Part shown: piece after piece, positions 11,015 to 21,206 of the stretch
How the letters are laid out: each line of letters begins with the position of its first letter
How positions within the stretch are numbered: the stretch's first letter is position 1
From: Acytostelium subglobosum LB1
Taxonomy: Eukaryota; Evosea; Eumycetozoa; Acytosteliales; Acytosteliaceae
Length of the DNA stretch: 64,000 nt
Assembly: GCF_000787575.1 (NCBI RefSeq)
Contig: NW_012236523.1
Location: 187,854-251,853 of the forward strand
Reading direction: 5' to 3'
Notes under the pieces: generated by a model
What the model was told of the DNA's origin: nothing
Databases searched by the model: none
What the model saw: the letters and a program-made list of their open reading frames with translations, nothing else
Position numbers and translations under genes: made by a program

Positions 11015-12481
11015 TTACTTGTCCTCACTCTCTTGTATCTTGGAACTGACGAGCTGTCTAAAGTCAGACAGTAGCCTGTTCTCCTTCTTGGCCTTCTCCT
11101 CACGGTTCATCATGACAAACTGACGCTTCTCCTCGGCACTGTACACTTGACCTTCCTTTCGCATACGGATGGCATTCATTCTCTTGTGTCGCGAGCCACT
11201 CATCACGTAGCCAGCTTCCTCAAAGGTGGCGATTTGGTCACTGGACAGACCGACCTCACCTCTTCGAGGGATACGCTTGTTTTGTTGGACGAACGAGGCG
11301 ATGGCATCTGCCTCACCGGGCATCATTGCGCCTCCATAGCTTCCGACTTGAGCCTGGGGCAGTGGTCGTGGGCCCACCTCAGTGTCCATCAGTGGCTGCT
11401 CCTCTGCCTTCTCCTCCCACATCGTGGCGTCGTCCTCCTCATCGCTCGAGGCGTGTCTCTTCTTACTCTTCTTCTTGGAGTGCTTCTTCTTCTTTTTCTT
11501 CCTTCTCTCGTCCTCGCTACTACTGCTGCTGCTGTCACTGTAGTCGTCTGATGATGAATCGTCGTCGCTTGAGATTGATGAACTTCTCCTCTTCTTGCTG
11601 CTCTTCTTCTTTGACTTTGACTTCCTCTTCTTGCTGCTGGACTCTGATGGAGAGTCTGACCTGTCTCTTGATCGTCGTTTCTTGTCATCGTCATTGTCTC
11701 TCTTGCTCTTGGAACTTCCACCTCTGTCCTTGGACGATGGACTTGGCGATGACTTCCTGATCTTTGGTGGCGATGGTGATCTGGCAAACACAGGACTACA
11801 TGATGCTTCGTCTCTCTTTTGTCTTCTATGTTGGAGGAATGATTCAGATGGCTTGTCTCTGTATCCACCGCCTCCACCTCCACTTCCTCCGCCTCCACCC
11901 GACTTGTTGTAATGACGTGACGCATCACCACCTCTTGCAGCAGGACCACCTGTTGGACTTTTACTTCTACTTCTACTTCTTCCTCTTTGATCTCTTTCAA
12001 AGTAGATGTTGTTTGATGGTCGAGACGATGATGATGATGTTGTAGTTGTTGATTGAATGTCCTTGTTGTTGTTGTCTTTTCTATCCCTACTATCTCTATC
12101 TCTATCTTTTCCACCACTACCATTGATCACAACAGGTGGTCTGACATCACTATCTCTCCTGTCACCATCTCGTCTATCTCTTTCATCATATCTTCTATTG
12201 ATATCTCTATATTCTCTATCTTTGTAATCTCTATCTCTATCTCTGTCTCTATCTCTATCTCTATCTCTATCGTCATATCTCCTATTCCTGTCTCTATCTC
12301 TATCATCATATCTTCTATCTCTACCTCTATCTATGTCTCTATCTTTATCACCACCGTCTCTGTATCTATCACCTCTATCTCTATCTCTATCTCCTCTGTA
12401 GTCATCTCTACCACCTCCACTTCCACCTCCACCACCTCTGTCGGATCGTCTATCTCTATCTCTGCTCCTGTCTCTATCCAT
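11015..12481 (-). CDS. NKAP-like RNA-splicing / transcription repressor protein
   Basis: Nuclear SR-like protein. Single exon, 488 residues. Residues 1-110 are built almost wholly of Arg/Asp/Gly/Tyr (RD) repeats, then Gly-rich and Ser/Lys/Arg-rich blocks. The last 110 residues are the conserved NKAP C-terminal domain: GPRPLPQ, GGAMMPGEADAIASFVQ, KRIPRRGEVGL, IATFEEAGYVMSGSRHKRM, RKEGQVYSAEEKR and a Glu/Lys-rich end. NKAP (NF-kappa-B-activating protein) binds spliceosomal components and acts as a Notch and HDAC3 co-repressor in animals; in amoebae a splicing role is the safer inference. The RD region comes from a GATAGAGATAGA-type DNA repeat read in frame. Confidence 0.92.
   Translation of the reverse strand: MDRDRSRDRDRRSDRGGGGGSGGGRDDYRGDRDRDRGDRYRDGGDKDRDIDRGRDRRYDDRDRDRNRRYDDRDRDRDRDRDRDRDYKDREYRDINRRYDERDRRDGDRRDSDVRPPVVINGSGGKDRDRDSRDRKDNNNKDIQSTTTTSSSSSRPSNNIYFERDQRGRSRSRSKSPTGGPAARGGDASRHYNKSGGGGGSGGGGGGYRDKPSESFLQHRRQKRDEASCSPVFARSPSPPKIRKSSPSPSSKDRGGSSKSKRDNDDDKKRRSRDRSDSPSESSSKKRKSKSKKKSSKKRRSSSISSDDDSSSDDYSDSSSSSSEDERRKKKKKKHSKKKSKKRHASSDEEDDATMWEEKAEEQPLMDTEVGPRPLPQAQVGSYGGAMMPGEADAIASFVQQNKRIPRRGEVGLSSDQIATFEEAGYVMSGSRHKRMNAIRMRKEGQVYSAEEKRQFVMMNREEKAKKENRLLSDFRQLVSSKIQESEDK
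12222..12480. repeat. Coding (TCTATC)-type hexanucleotide repeat region
   Basis: Many near-exact copies of TCTATCTCTATC and variants, read on the minus strand as Arg-Asp dipeptides in the NKAP-like protein. Such repeats change length easily, so the RD tail probably varies between strains. Confidence 0.75.
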
Positions 12482-12630
12482 TATATAAATATTATCTCAA
12501 GCAAGTTAACTCAATTCGTTCATTCATTCATTTGATGAACAATCAAACAAAGTGAGTTTGAAACAACTTTTAATTGAATAATGTTCATAAGTAGGAGATA
12601 TTTTCAACCTGGTACCAAGATAATGATTGA

Positions 12631-12909
12631 TTAACCAATGGAGATGTAACCTTGACCAGACAATATGGTAAGACCAAGAAGGGATATATCTCCACTACCT
12701 GACAATGTTAAAAGGGCACTAATACAGTTGGATGTTTGAACAAATACGCCATTATTATTTGATCCTTGAACTTGGCTACCATTGATGCTCAATTGATTCT
12801 TGGAGGTGAATCCCGAGAGGTTGGAAATGGATTCTGGAATATTATATATTAATTAGTATATTAATTGAATTATAATTCAAATACCATTATTATACTTACT
12901 GTACAACAT
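12631..12909 (-). CDS. Tiny two-exon gene, hssA/UPF0512-like small protein
   Basis: A 70-residue protein encoded by a 10-bp first exon (12909-12900, ATG TTG TAC A) and a second exon (12833-12631). The 66-bp intron runs GTAAGTATA to TTCCAG and the join is in frame. The product starts MLYKSISNLSGFTSKN and is rich in Ser, Gly, Asn and Leu with no charged clusters. The pattern M-x-x-K-S-I-S resembles the short Dictyostelium hssA/2C and UPF0512 families, which I recall as beginning M-x-I-F-K-S-I-S-S; this kinship is tentative, as the Gly-Gly-Cys tail of those families is missing. Function unknown. Confidence 0.6.
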
Positions 12910-13722
12910 TATTAAATTGTTTGATTACCCAATTAGTAGTAGTATAATAAATGTTTGACCAATCAATGGTGAACATTCATTATTTATACTTTTAGTACTA
13001 CTCATATATTATTACTATATATATGAGTTGTACAAGAGATAATCTACCGAGTCTACATAGATTAAGTGATAACAAAAGAGTGTTTGATGTTACATCTTAC
13101 AAACATTATAAATTAATGGGCCGGCAAATTCAACTTCAAGTCATTGTTTGATAGTTTGTCCTGCGAATGAATGTAAAGGGATAACCCTCCAATCACCATT
13201 GAATGGATTGGCTACTACACTACAACCCATTCATCAAATAAAAAGGGGTGTGACAGAATGACGTCAGATAATAGATTGATAGATTGATTGATTGATCGAT
13301 CGATGTAGTTTACTTGATATTCACACTTTGTCAATATTACATTATTATTCATCCGGTTCATGAGTCTGGTGATATGCATATGAAGTTCTGATCTGTGACA
13401 TACTGTTTACAAGTTGATCAATTGCAAGCCTAAGTACCTAATTCTGTTGTATGTATCTCAGGTCACATTCATTCAATTCAATCTTAGACTTCACTCTTGT
13501 TGTTTTGCCGAACACCATCTGGGTTACAACAGCTCCTTCATGTTGTTTGTGTTTCATTCTTTCATTCCCTGGTTTGGTGTGTCCCGACTCGACCACTCAT
13601 CATGATGATAATTCAAAGTTTCATTTATTATTCAATGCTTACAACTTCAACACTAACTAATATAACTAAATAATCACTTATAAGTTTGAACAACAATCGA
13701 ATCAACCAAACAAACTAGCATA
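12910..13722. promoter_or_regulatory. Divergent spacer between tiny gene and RCC1 gene
   Basis: 813 bp between two divergent starts. It contains TA-rich runs (13010-13024), a (TGAT)/(CGAT) run at 13273-13303 and GT/AG-like sites, but no supported exon. It should carry both promoters. Confidence 0.4.
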
Positions 13723-15584
13723 ATGTTCAAGAAGCTCAAAGCCACAACATCAAGCCTTGCAACCAATGTTAAGGATAAGGTCGATAATGTAAAGGATAAG
13801 GTCACTGATAAGGAGAAGATAACATATGTAGTTCAACCATTGGACTCTAATCATATAAAGGGTGGCTTCGTCGTAGCCATTGGTAGTAACCAAGAGAATC
13901 AAATGGCGTTGGGTGCCAAGCCTGTTGTCCAACTCAAGACTCCCACTGGACTACCCTGCTCATATCCCCTCAACGTCGCATATGTTGCTGCTGGTGCCGA
14001 TCACATCTACTTTGTATCCAGTATGTTATCCATCTCTTATTCATTCGTTCATTCACTGACCTATACATTGTTCAACAGAGGATGGCAAGCTATACTATAC
14101 AGGCTCGAACAAGTTTGGTCAGTTGGGTTCGATGAATGCCAGCAGCGCAGACAGTGCATTGCAGAATACAAACACCAAGGTCAGCAAGGCGAAGCATGTA
14201 TTCGCTGGAGCATATCATACAACATTCCTTTCGGATAAGGGAGAGCTATTGATCAGTGGCAAGGGCGACCTCAATGGAACCTCGAGCGATGAGAACAAGT
14301 ACACTCCCAACCCAGTGCCAGCACTGTCCAACAAGAAGGTCACTCTCTACGCCACTGGTAACAGACATTCAGTTGCAGTTGATGGTATGTATGATTGTTT
14401 GGTTATTCCCGATCGATTACAATTCCTAACAATGATGATCCCTTGTGTTTGTACAGAGCTTGGAAACCTATTTGCATGGGGCAGAGGCGATCTTTTGGGC
14501 ATTGGAAGCTTCATTGTCGTCAAGAAGATCACCACGTTCAAGTATGAGCCAGTGTCAGTCGACTGTGCCACATTCCTCACCTACAAGATCAAGCAGATTG
14601 CTTGTGGAGATGAGCACACTGTTGCCTTGTTGCGTATGTTGATTGATTGATGATGGACAATTGACCAACACTAATACCTACTCCACGCATGCCACAGAGA
14701 ATGGAAGTATATTCGCATGGGGAAGAGGTGAGGATGGACAGCTTGGCCATGGCGTCAAGGAGACAAGACATTCGCCTATACATATTGATTCACTGCAGCC
14801 ATACAAGATAACATCGATCTCCTGTGGAATGAACAGCTCTGCCGCCATCACCACGGACAATGACTGTTACGTTTGGGGACACTACTTTGCACCAAAGATG
14901 ACACCAGAGTTGCTTTCTTCATCCGGCACACCAATACGTAATGTTCAACAGATATCACAGAGTGGATATTATAACATTGTACTTGGTATGTTGTTGTTGT
15001 TGCCTCTTCGCACTCTTTCATTCATTCATGGTATGGAATATTCCATCCTTGCTGACACTCTCTTCCCTTCTTCCCAGCTGAACAAAATGACATATACACA
15101 TTCGGAGCTGACTACAAGGTGGCAACTGAGGCCATGTGGAACCCAACCAAGCTGAAGTTTGACGATCCATTCATCTTGACCAAGAAGGTCACTCAAGTCG
15201 TAGCCTCTCAATCAAACTATTATTGTATGTACCATCCATCCATCCACTATCCATCCAATCATTGCTAACCATCAACAAGTGATTGTTTATGAGGGTTCCG
15301 CCATCGATAACAAAGTACAGGGTCTTGACTATGGACAGGCATTGTCCAAGAAGGATATGAAGAGTGCACCAGCAGTTGAGATGTCACAACAACAAAAGAA
15401 CCTGAACTCATTGCTTGGAGCACGAGCCAAGCCCACTACAAGAGCCAGCTCGACCTCCACCACATCGACCACCTCCACCGCCTCCACCAAGGTGGACCTC
15501 AGTGACATTGGCAATCGTATTGCCAACATTGAAATTGACCACGACTCTGACAATGATGAAGAAGATGATGAAGATGTCCTCTAA
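13723..15584 (+). CDS. RCC1-repeat (beta-propeller) protein
   Basis: Six exons (13723-14020, 14079-14384, 14457-14633, 14698-14985, 15078-15224, 15280-15584), 506 residues. Every intron is short, GT-AG and in phase 1. The N-terminus is a Lys/Asp-rich amphipathic helix (VKDKVDNVKDKVTDKEK). RCC1-type blades follow: DHIYFVS, LYYTGSNKFGQLG, LFAWGRGDLLGIG, CGDEHTVALL, IFAWGRGEDGQLGHG, CGMNSSAA, DIYTFGADY. The C-terminus is Ser/Thr-rich and then acidic (DSDNDEEDDEDVL). RCC1-like propellers serve as exchange factors (RCC1 for Ran) or as scaffolds; nothing here marks it as Ran-specific, so the role is open. It converges on the ribosomal protein L26 gene. Confidence 0.88.
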
Positions 15585-15771
15585 GACTGATGTGACGCTC
15601 AATCAGTCAATCAATCAATCAAATAATAAACATACTTAACTTATCTTCACTTAACTTAACTTGTAGTTGTGCCAAGTGGCAACAGCGTCGACACAAGACA
15701 TAGATGAATGACAAATGGTTGGTTTGATTTGCAACAGCCGTTTATTCACTAGTATCCCATAAAGACTCTGT

Positions 15772-16582
15772 TTAGTTGACATCAGCGGAGTTAACCTCGC
15801 TCTTGCTGATCTTTCCCTTGTCGGACTCCTTGGAACGGTTCTTGCGCTCCAACAAGTTCTTACGGTCCTTGTCCAACTTCAAAGTGGTGATGACAACCTT
15901 TGAAGCATCGACACCAACTGGGACAGAGTTTCCTGTTTAAGTTTGAATGATTATGATCGAGATATGTAAGTCATTATTGTTCTTCCTTTGTATCCTCACA
16001 TCACATGATCGATTGTATGTTGCTGCTTGTGTTCGCTATTGCTGCTTATGTGGATGCTTACCGTTGGCCTTGGTGACAGTGAGCTTGTCAATGTGGATGA
16101 CGTATTTCTTTCTGTAGCAGGCAACGACCTTTCCGGAGTGATCCTTGTGGTCACCAGAGACAACACGGACCTCATCGTCCTTTCTGATTGGGACAGATCT
16201 GACGTTGTACTTGGTACGGAGTTCCTTCGACAATGGAGCGCTCATGCGAATTCTTCTCTCGCCAGAGGAGGCGGTGAAGTGGGCCTTTCTGGACTTTCTG
16301 CGGGAGGAGCTGACAGCTATTGAAGTTTGAGATTAGATGTGAATGTTAGTATCCGATTATCCTCTCTTTGTATCTTTATCATCTACTTCATCATCACCAT
16401 CTTCATCATCCATCTTTGACATCCATCCATCTCGTATCCGATATCCTTGATTCAATCATTCAATCAATCCAATGAAGTTGACTTGATAAGTGTATCCAAT
16501 ATCGCGATGATCGATGCTGATGATGTGATGATATGAGAGTAGTATAGTATAGAGTTGAACACATACTTGGGTTTCTCTTCAT
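15772..16582 (-). CDS. rpl26: 60S ribosomal protein L26 (uL24)
   Basis: Large-subunit ribosomal protein near the exit tunnel. Three exons (16582-16567, 16316-16062, 15932-15772), 143 residues; the family is about 145. The first exon is only 16 bp (ATG plus four codons and one base), joined to [44 protein letters not shown], the KOW motif [14 protein letters not shown] and [16 protein letters not shown]. The last exon encodes [21 protein letters not shown] and a Lys/Ser-rich tail. Mini first exons with a large first intron are common in ribosomal protein genes. Start chosen because this exon supplies the conserved MKxNP opening. Confidence 0.95.
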
Positions 16583-16873
16583 GGTTGATGGCTGTGTATA
16601 CTGCTGTGTACGAGGTCGCGACCAAAAGTGTTTGTAAGTATCGTCTTGCAAGCGAGTGTCATCAAGACGCCTCAGACCTTTTCACTCACACTTTGATTTT
16701 TAAAAATTAAATTAAAATACAAAATCCCATTCGTTCAATCTTCAACGTTTAGTATCGTTACAACAATTTGGGTTTGAATGAGAGTCAGATACCCTCACAG
16801 ACATACCCTCACACAGTTTGATGTTGAGACGATTGGTCTCGAGACATACATGTATATATAGATAAGTTGAACA

Positions 16874-17358
16874 ATGATTGTTAATATAGAGTTAAGGTGT
16901 GTATAATACATACCATGATGATGTTGATGAATGAGCGAGCGAGTGAGTGGACCTTTGAACTCACATCTTTGAACGATCAATCAATCATACTCAATCATAT
17001 TCAATCATAATCAATGTCAGTGGAGGATTGGAGATACTGTTCTCAAACAAGAAGAATCATAGTTATGAGTTGAATGGCCGTGATACTATACCTTTGAAGG
17101 AGCTGGTACATTGGATGCGTGACAATCATGTAAAGGAGAGACCAGAGTTATTTGTAGATAATGGAACTGTGTATGTTGGGTCAACAGAGTTGAAAGGTTA
17201 TGATTGTTGGTCACCTCATTAACCATCACTACTACTTTAGTCGACCAGGTATACTTGTTCTGATCAACGACGCGGATTGGGAGCTGGACGGTGGCATCGA
17301 TTATGTGGTCGAGGATGGCGATACAATCTCTTTCATATCGACTCTGCATGGAGGTTAA
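16874..17358 (+). CDS. urm1: Ubiquitin-related modifier 1 (URM1)
   Basis: Sulfur carrier for 2-thiolation of wobble uridine in cytosolic tRNAs and a protein modifier. Three exons (16874-16896, 17021-17170, 17241-17358), 96 residues. The 23-bp first exon gives MIVNIEL and joins in phase 2 to SGGLEILF. Core motifs: [35 protein letters not shown], and the C-terminal FISTLHGG whose terminal Gly-Gly is thiocarboxylated. Length and sequence match URM1 closely (human 101). It is divergent from rpl26, so the two share a spacer of about 290 bp. Confidence 0.95.
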
Positions 17359-17802
17359 TGGTTAATGAATATATCATTCTGCATTGTACATTGAACATGG
17401 TTGGATGGATGATTGATTTGGGAGCTCCTATAATGGTTTATTGACATTGACATTGACAATGAAGTTGGACATTGGCATTGTGACATTGTTTGGCGCACGC
17501 GGTGTTTGGTTGTTGTTGGTTGCCATAGCACATCTTGATGATCTGACTGACTGACTGACAACTATAAGGACTGTTCGACAAGACGATCAACCAGTCGTCT
17601 GGTATTATTCGCCTCGTTATAATGATGTTGAAGTTGATGGTGTTGATGTTGATAAATATACAAAGGCAGCGATGACCGGCCATATATTGAATGATTGATT
17701 GGAGCTCCTGTGTATATGTCGCTTGCCAGTCGTTCTGACATTGAGAGAGTGTAGAGTACTTGTGTGTGTTTCGAGAGTGTTCGTTGTTGTCAACGAGCGT
17801 TG
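17359..17802. other. Tail-to-tail spacer between urm1 and PAM18-like gene
   Basis: 444 bp with no gene I can support. It contains two copies of the palindrome GGAGCTCC (near 17421 and 17701) and an inverted repeat AGACGA...TCGTCT near 17581-17602. It should hold both 3' ends. Confidence 0.4.
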
Positions 17803-18229
17803 TTACTGTGATGATTGTCTTCCAAGCATGACGTTCTTAGCTTCATTAACCTTGGTCGCCAGGTATGATGATCCACCCTTATCTGGATGATTCCTAATCA
17901 TCAGCTTCTTATGCTTCTCCTTTATAGTCTTCTCATCAGCAGACTCCCTGTTGGTTGATTGTATTAGTCAATCATTAATGTTGTTGATTGATTGAATATG
18001 AATGTGAATGTTATGGTACATACTCAATACCAAGTACAGCAGCAGCTTCCTTCTTGTTCATCTTTGTTGCAAAGCCTTCGGTGAAACTACCCATTGCTGT
18101 AGCGCTAGATCCACCAGCATTGAATATTGAACGAGGATCAGCTTTGATCTTTGATGCTATTCTAATAGCACCACGTGTAGCGTAAGCAGCTCCAGCAACA
18201 GCTAGACCAATGATGAATGGTGTAGCCAT
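17803..18229 (-). CDS. pam18: TIM14/PAM18 (DNAJC19-like) mitochondrial import motor J protein
   Basis: Inner-membrane J protein that stimulates mtHsp70 at the TIM23 presequence translocase. Two exons (18229-18024 and 17947-17803), 116 residues. Residues 5-18 are a small hydrophobic membrane segment (FIIGLAVAGAAYAT). A matrix-facing linker follows, then the J domain: GIEESADEKTIKEKHKKLMI and the HPD motif at residues 89-91 within NHPDKGGS, ending in VNEAKNVML. Length equals the DNAJC19 class (about 116). The intron GTATGTAC...CAACAG splits Glu69. It is divergent from a mitochondrial carrier gene with a 281-bp shared promoter region. Confidence 0.93.
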
Positions 18230-18510
18230 CTGTATATAATATATCTATCTGTATGTATAACAAGGTTGTTGATAGTGATAAAGTGAATGAAGTGAATTGA
18301 GATGACACGAGTGAAATAGGTGCAACATTCCCAAAAAGTGTAAAAATTCATCGTTTTATCAACTTTTGTTGGGACTTCCGTCTCTTTCACGAATCGATTC
18401 TAGACTGGTGCAGAACCTATTTGAGTGAAGATTCCATCGTCAATCAATCAATCATTCTTGTTGTATTAAAATATATATATATATATATTTGATAATTGAT
18501 CAATCAGAAC

Positions 18511-19647
18511 ATGACAGAGACTGATCAGAAGGGTCCATCAGGCCCCGCAACAGTCCCACCAAAGAAGTTGACACCATGTAAGTCTCGCCATGAGACCACA
18601 TCCATTCATTCAATAACATACTAACAACATAATGTCATATGTATAACAACATAACAAACAGTCTTTGATGGAGTGTCAGCTGCATTGGGCTCAACAGTAT
18701 CAATTGCTGTATTGCAACCATTTGATATGTTGAAGGTTAGATTGCAAGGCTCTGGTTATGCGGCAACAGGTACAGTGGCAGCACCTAGACCAGGCCTCAT
18801 TGGTACATTCTTCACAGTGCTTCGTAATGAAGGACCTTCCCAATTTTGGAGAGGCATCGGACCCACTGTCATTGCAAACAGTGTGGCATGGGGCGTCTAC
18901 ATGCACTTCTACGAGACCTTCAAGAACATGCTCAAGAAGCAGACGGGCACAGAGACACTGCCAATATACATGGGCTTCGGCGCGGGTGTGGCCGCCGGCA
19001 TGTCGCAGGTGTTCATCACCAATCCAATCTTCCTGATCAAGACCAGGATGCAGCTGCAGACGCCAGGCTCGCCCAGCTACTACACTGGCTTCATCGACGG
19101 TCTGAGAAAGACAGTGACGGGCGAGGGATTCTTTGGCTTGTACAAGGGTGTCGTGCCAGGTCTCTGGCTGACCTTCCACGGTGGCATCCAGATGTCCACA
19201 TACGACGAGATCAAACAATTCTTTTGTCGACGTGCTGGCGGCAAGCCCCTTGGCGAGCTGACCAAAACAGAGATCTTCGCCGCTGGCTGTCTATCCAAGT
19301 TCCTGGCCAGCACATCGCTTTATCCCTTCCAAGTGATCAAGACTCGTCTCCAAGACGAGAGGAATATCCCAGGCAAGGACAAAGTTGTATACACTGGCAC
19401 GCTCGATGTCGCCAGAAAGATTTATAGGTATGTTATTTGATTGATTGATTGATCGATTGAATGATTGAGCGAGCGAGATTACTGACTGATCAATGTTGTT
19501 GTCATATCCAGGTCTGAGGGAATATATGGATTCTATCGCGGAGTGTTACCAAACACAATGAAGGTCATTCCAAACTCATCGATTACATTGTTGGCCTTTG
19601 AAGAGATCAAGAAGTTGATGATAAACTCTGGCATTGGATGCCAATGA
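18511..19647 (+). CDS. Mitochondrial carrier, SLC25A32 (folate/FAD)-like
   Basis: Inner-membrane solute carrier. Three exons (18511-18577, 18662-19427, 19512-19647), 322 residues. Three carrier repeats are present, each with its signature: QPFDMLKVR, NPIFLIKTR and YPFQVIKTR. The third repeat with TRLQDE, a YTGTLDVARKIYRSEG stretch and GFYRGVLPN resembles SLC25A32 and yeast Flx1, which move folate or FAD; this subfamily call is inference from those motifs. A Pro-rich 22-residue N-terminus precedes the first helix. The gene ends 31 bp from the oppositely oriented RDM1-like stop codon. Confidence 0.88.
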
Positions 19648-19678
19648 TTTGTATGTACAAATATTATGGCTATTATTA

Positions 19679-20942
19679 TTATTGTTGCATTTGATCAGGT
19701 ACTTGTACCTGCGCCTGCAGTTGCTCTTGCTCCAACAACATTTGTTGTTGTTGAAGTTGTTGTTGTTCCAATAATTTGGCCTCTTGAATTTGATGGAACT
19801 CTTCATTGAGCTTTGGATCGAATGGATCGAATGGAGCATCTTCCAACCTCATCTTCTTGTTTAATCCATCACGTTGTGCTTCCCATTGATCATCAATTGA
19901 TTGATTGACAATGTGTAATAGTATTTGATCGTCCACAATCACAATGGCCAAGTTGGAAAACAATGCTTTCCTAGCATTGGTGATGGATGCCTTGCGTGAG
20001 AAGTTATAAGAGTCCAAACGATTGGGAGAGTCCACCATGCCAATGCCCACGGCATCGAAAGTTCGTCTATCTTTGAGTCGCATGCGCACCGTTGTGTGGA
20101 ACTCATAGCAGTGCTCGTGAGGCACGAGACCAAGTGCCAGCATCTCCTCAATGGGCATCATGTCGCTCTCGTGCATCTCGCGTTGTTTCTCCGAGTTGTT
20201 GATGTAGGCCACTTGTAAAAGACTGATAATCTGTGTGGACCATGATGAGAAGCCAACATAATGATTGATCAAGTTGACCATCTGATCATGACGCAGTTCC
20301 ACCGAGTCCACACGCTTTGAGAATGATATCCTCATCGGAGATCCAAACTCTTCAGTGCCATAACAATCATTATAAGCTCTCTGTGCAGCAATCTTTGAGT
20401 AATACTTGACCAAGTCTATATGTGATTGATTGATTGGGTGAGTGAGACATTGGGGAATTTGAATGAATGAATGAAAGATGATACTTACACCAACCTTCAT
20501 AGGAGATGATGTCATGTATCAGGCCATATGGGGAGAATCGTTCATTTATCTGAGAGGTGGTCACTGTCTTTGGGAGGTTGGATACTAGAAGTGTGGATTG
20601 ATGTCCTGGCGTTTGGAACTGTATGATCTCTGCCCTATCAACTGCAATGTCTTTCTTTGGAGGAAGTTTGGCAGCAAGTCTCTGATGTTGTGTCACAGTG
20701 TTTGATGAAGAAGATGACGAAGATGAAGATGACGATGACGAAGATGAAACATTTGATGCCAATGTAAAGGTCAATGGAGTTCCAGTAGGTTGTAGTTGTT
20801 GAAGTTGTGGTAGTGGCTGTGATGTTAGAGATAGTGATGGCACAGTTGTTGTTGTTGTTGATGATGATTGTCCAAATGCTTGACTGGCGACTATAAGTGG
20901 TGAACCTCCAGTGAATTGAGTGCTGGACTGTGTAGATTGCAT
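19679..20942 (-). CDS. rdm1: RDM1-like protein: RRM plus RAD52 motif
   Basis: Two exons (20942-20489 and 20415-19679), 396 residues. A Ser/Thr/Gln-rich N-terminus (about 95 residues, with a poly-Ser run) precedes an RRM fold: STLLVSNLP, INERFSPYGLIHDII, YLVKYYSKIAAQRAY, the last formed across the splice. After it comes the part shared with RDM1 and RAD52: LINHYVGFSSWSTQII, then HTTVRMRLKD, GIGMVDSP, FSRKASITNARKALFSNLAIVIVD. Human RDM1 (RAD52 motif-containing 1) has the same order and similar blocks (YYFGF, GIGLVEEP, RKTAQKLA). RDM1 is linked to DNA damage and cisplatin response. The C-terminus here is Gln-rich. Nuclear DNA repair is the likely field, by inference. Confidence 0.8.
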
Positions 20943-21206
20943 TGTTTATTATTTGTACCTGTATGATGTTAATGAGTTTGAATGAATAACTATGTCAAAT
21001 GTGTCTATAATATTGATGAAACATAACATTTTCTGAGAATTCGATGTTTTTGAAACGTTGGTTCAACAACAATTACCCTCATTTGTCCAATCTCCCTGTT
21101 TAACTAAAATCTTGAACTCAGTTGTGTTGTTTTGTGAGTCTCCTCACAATTCAAATGAATCTCATGAAGTATTAATAATAACAAATATAGAGAGATACAA
21201 TACAAT

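Noticed and set aside
12053-12535. 160-codon plus-strand frame of Ile/Ser repeats
   Set aside because: It is the exact antisense of the Arg/Asp repeats in the NKAP-like gene; the repeat DNA has few stops in any frame.
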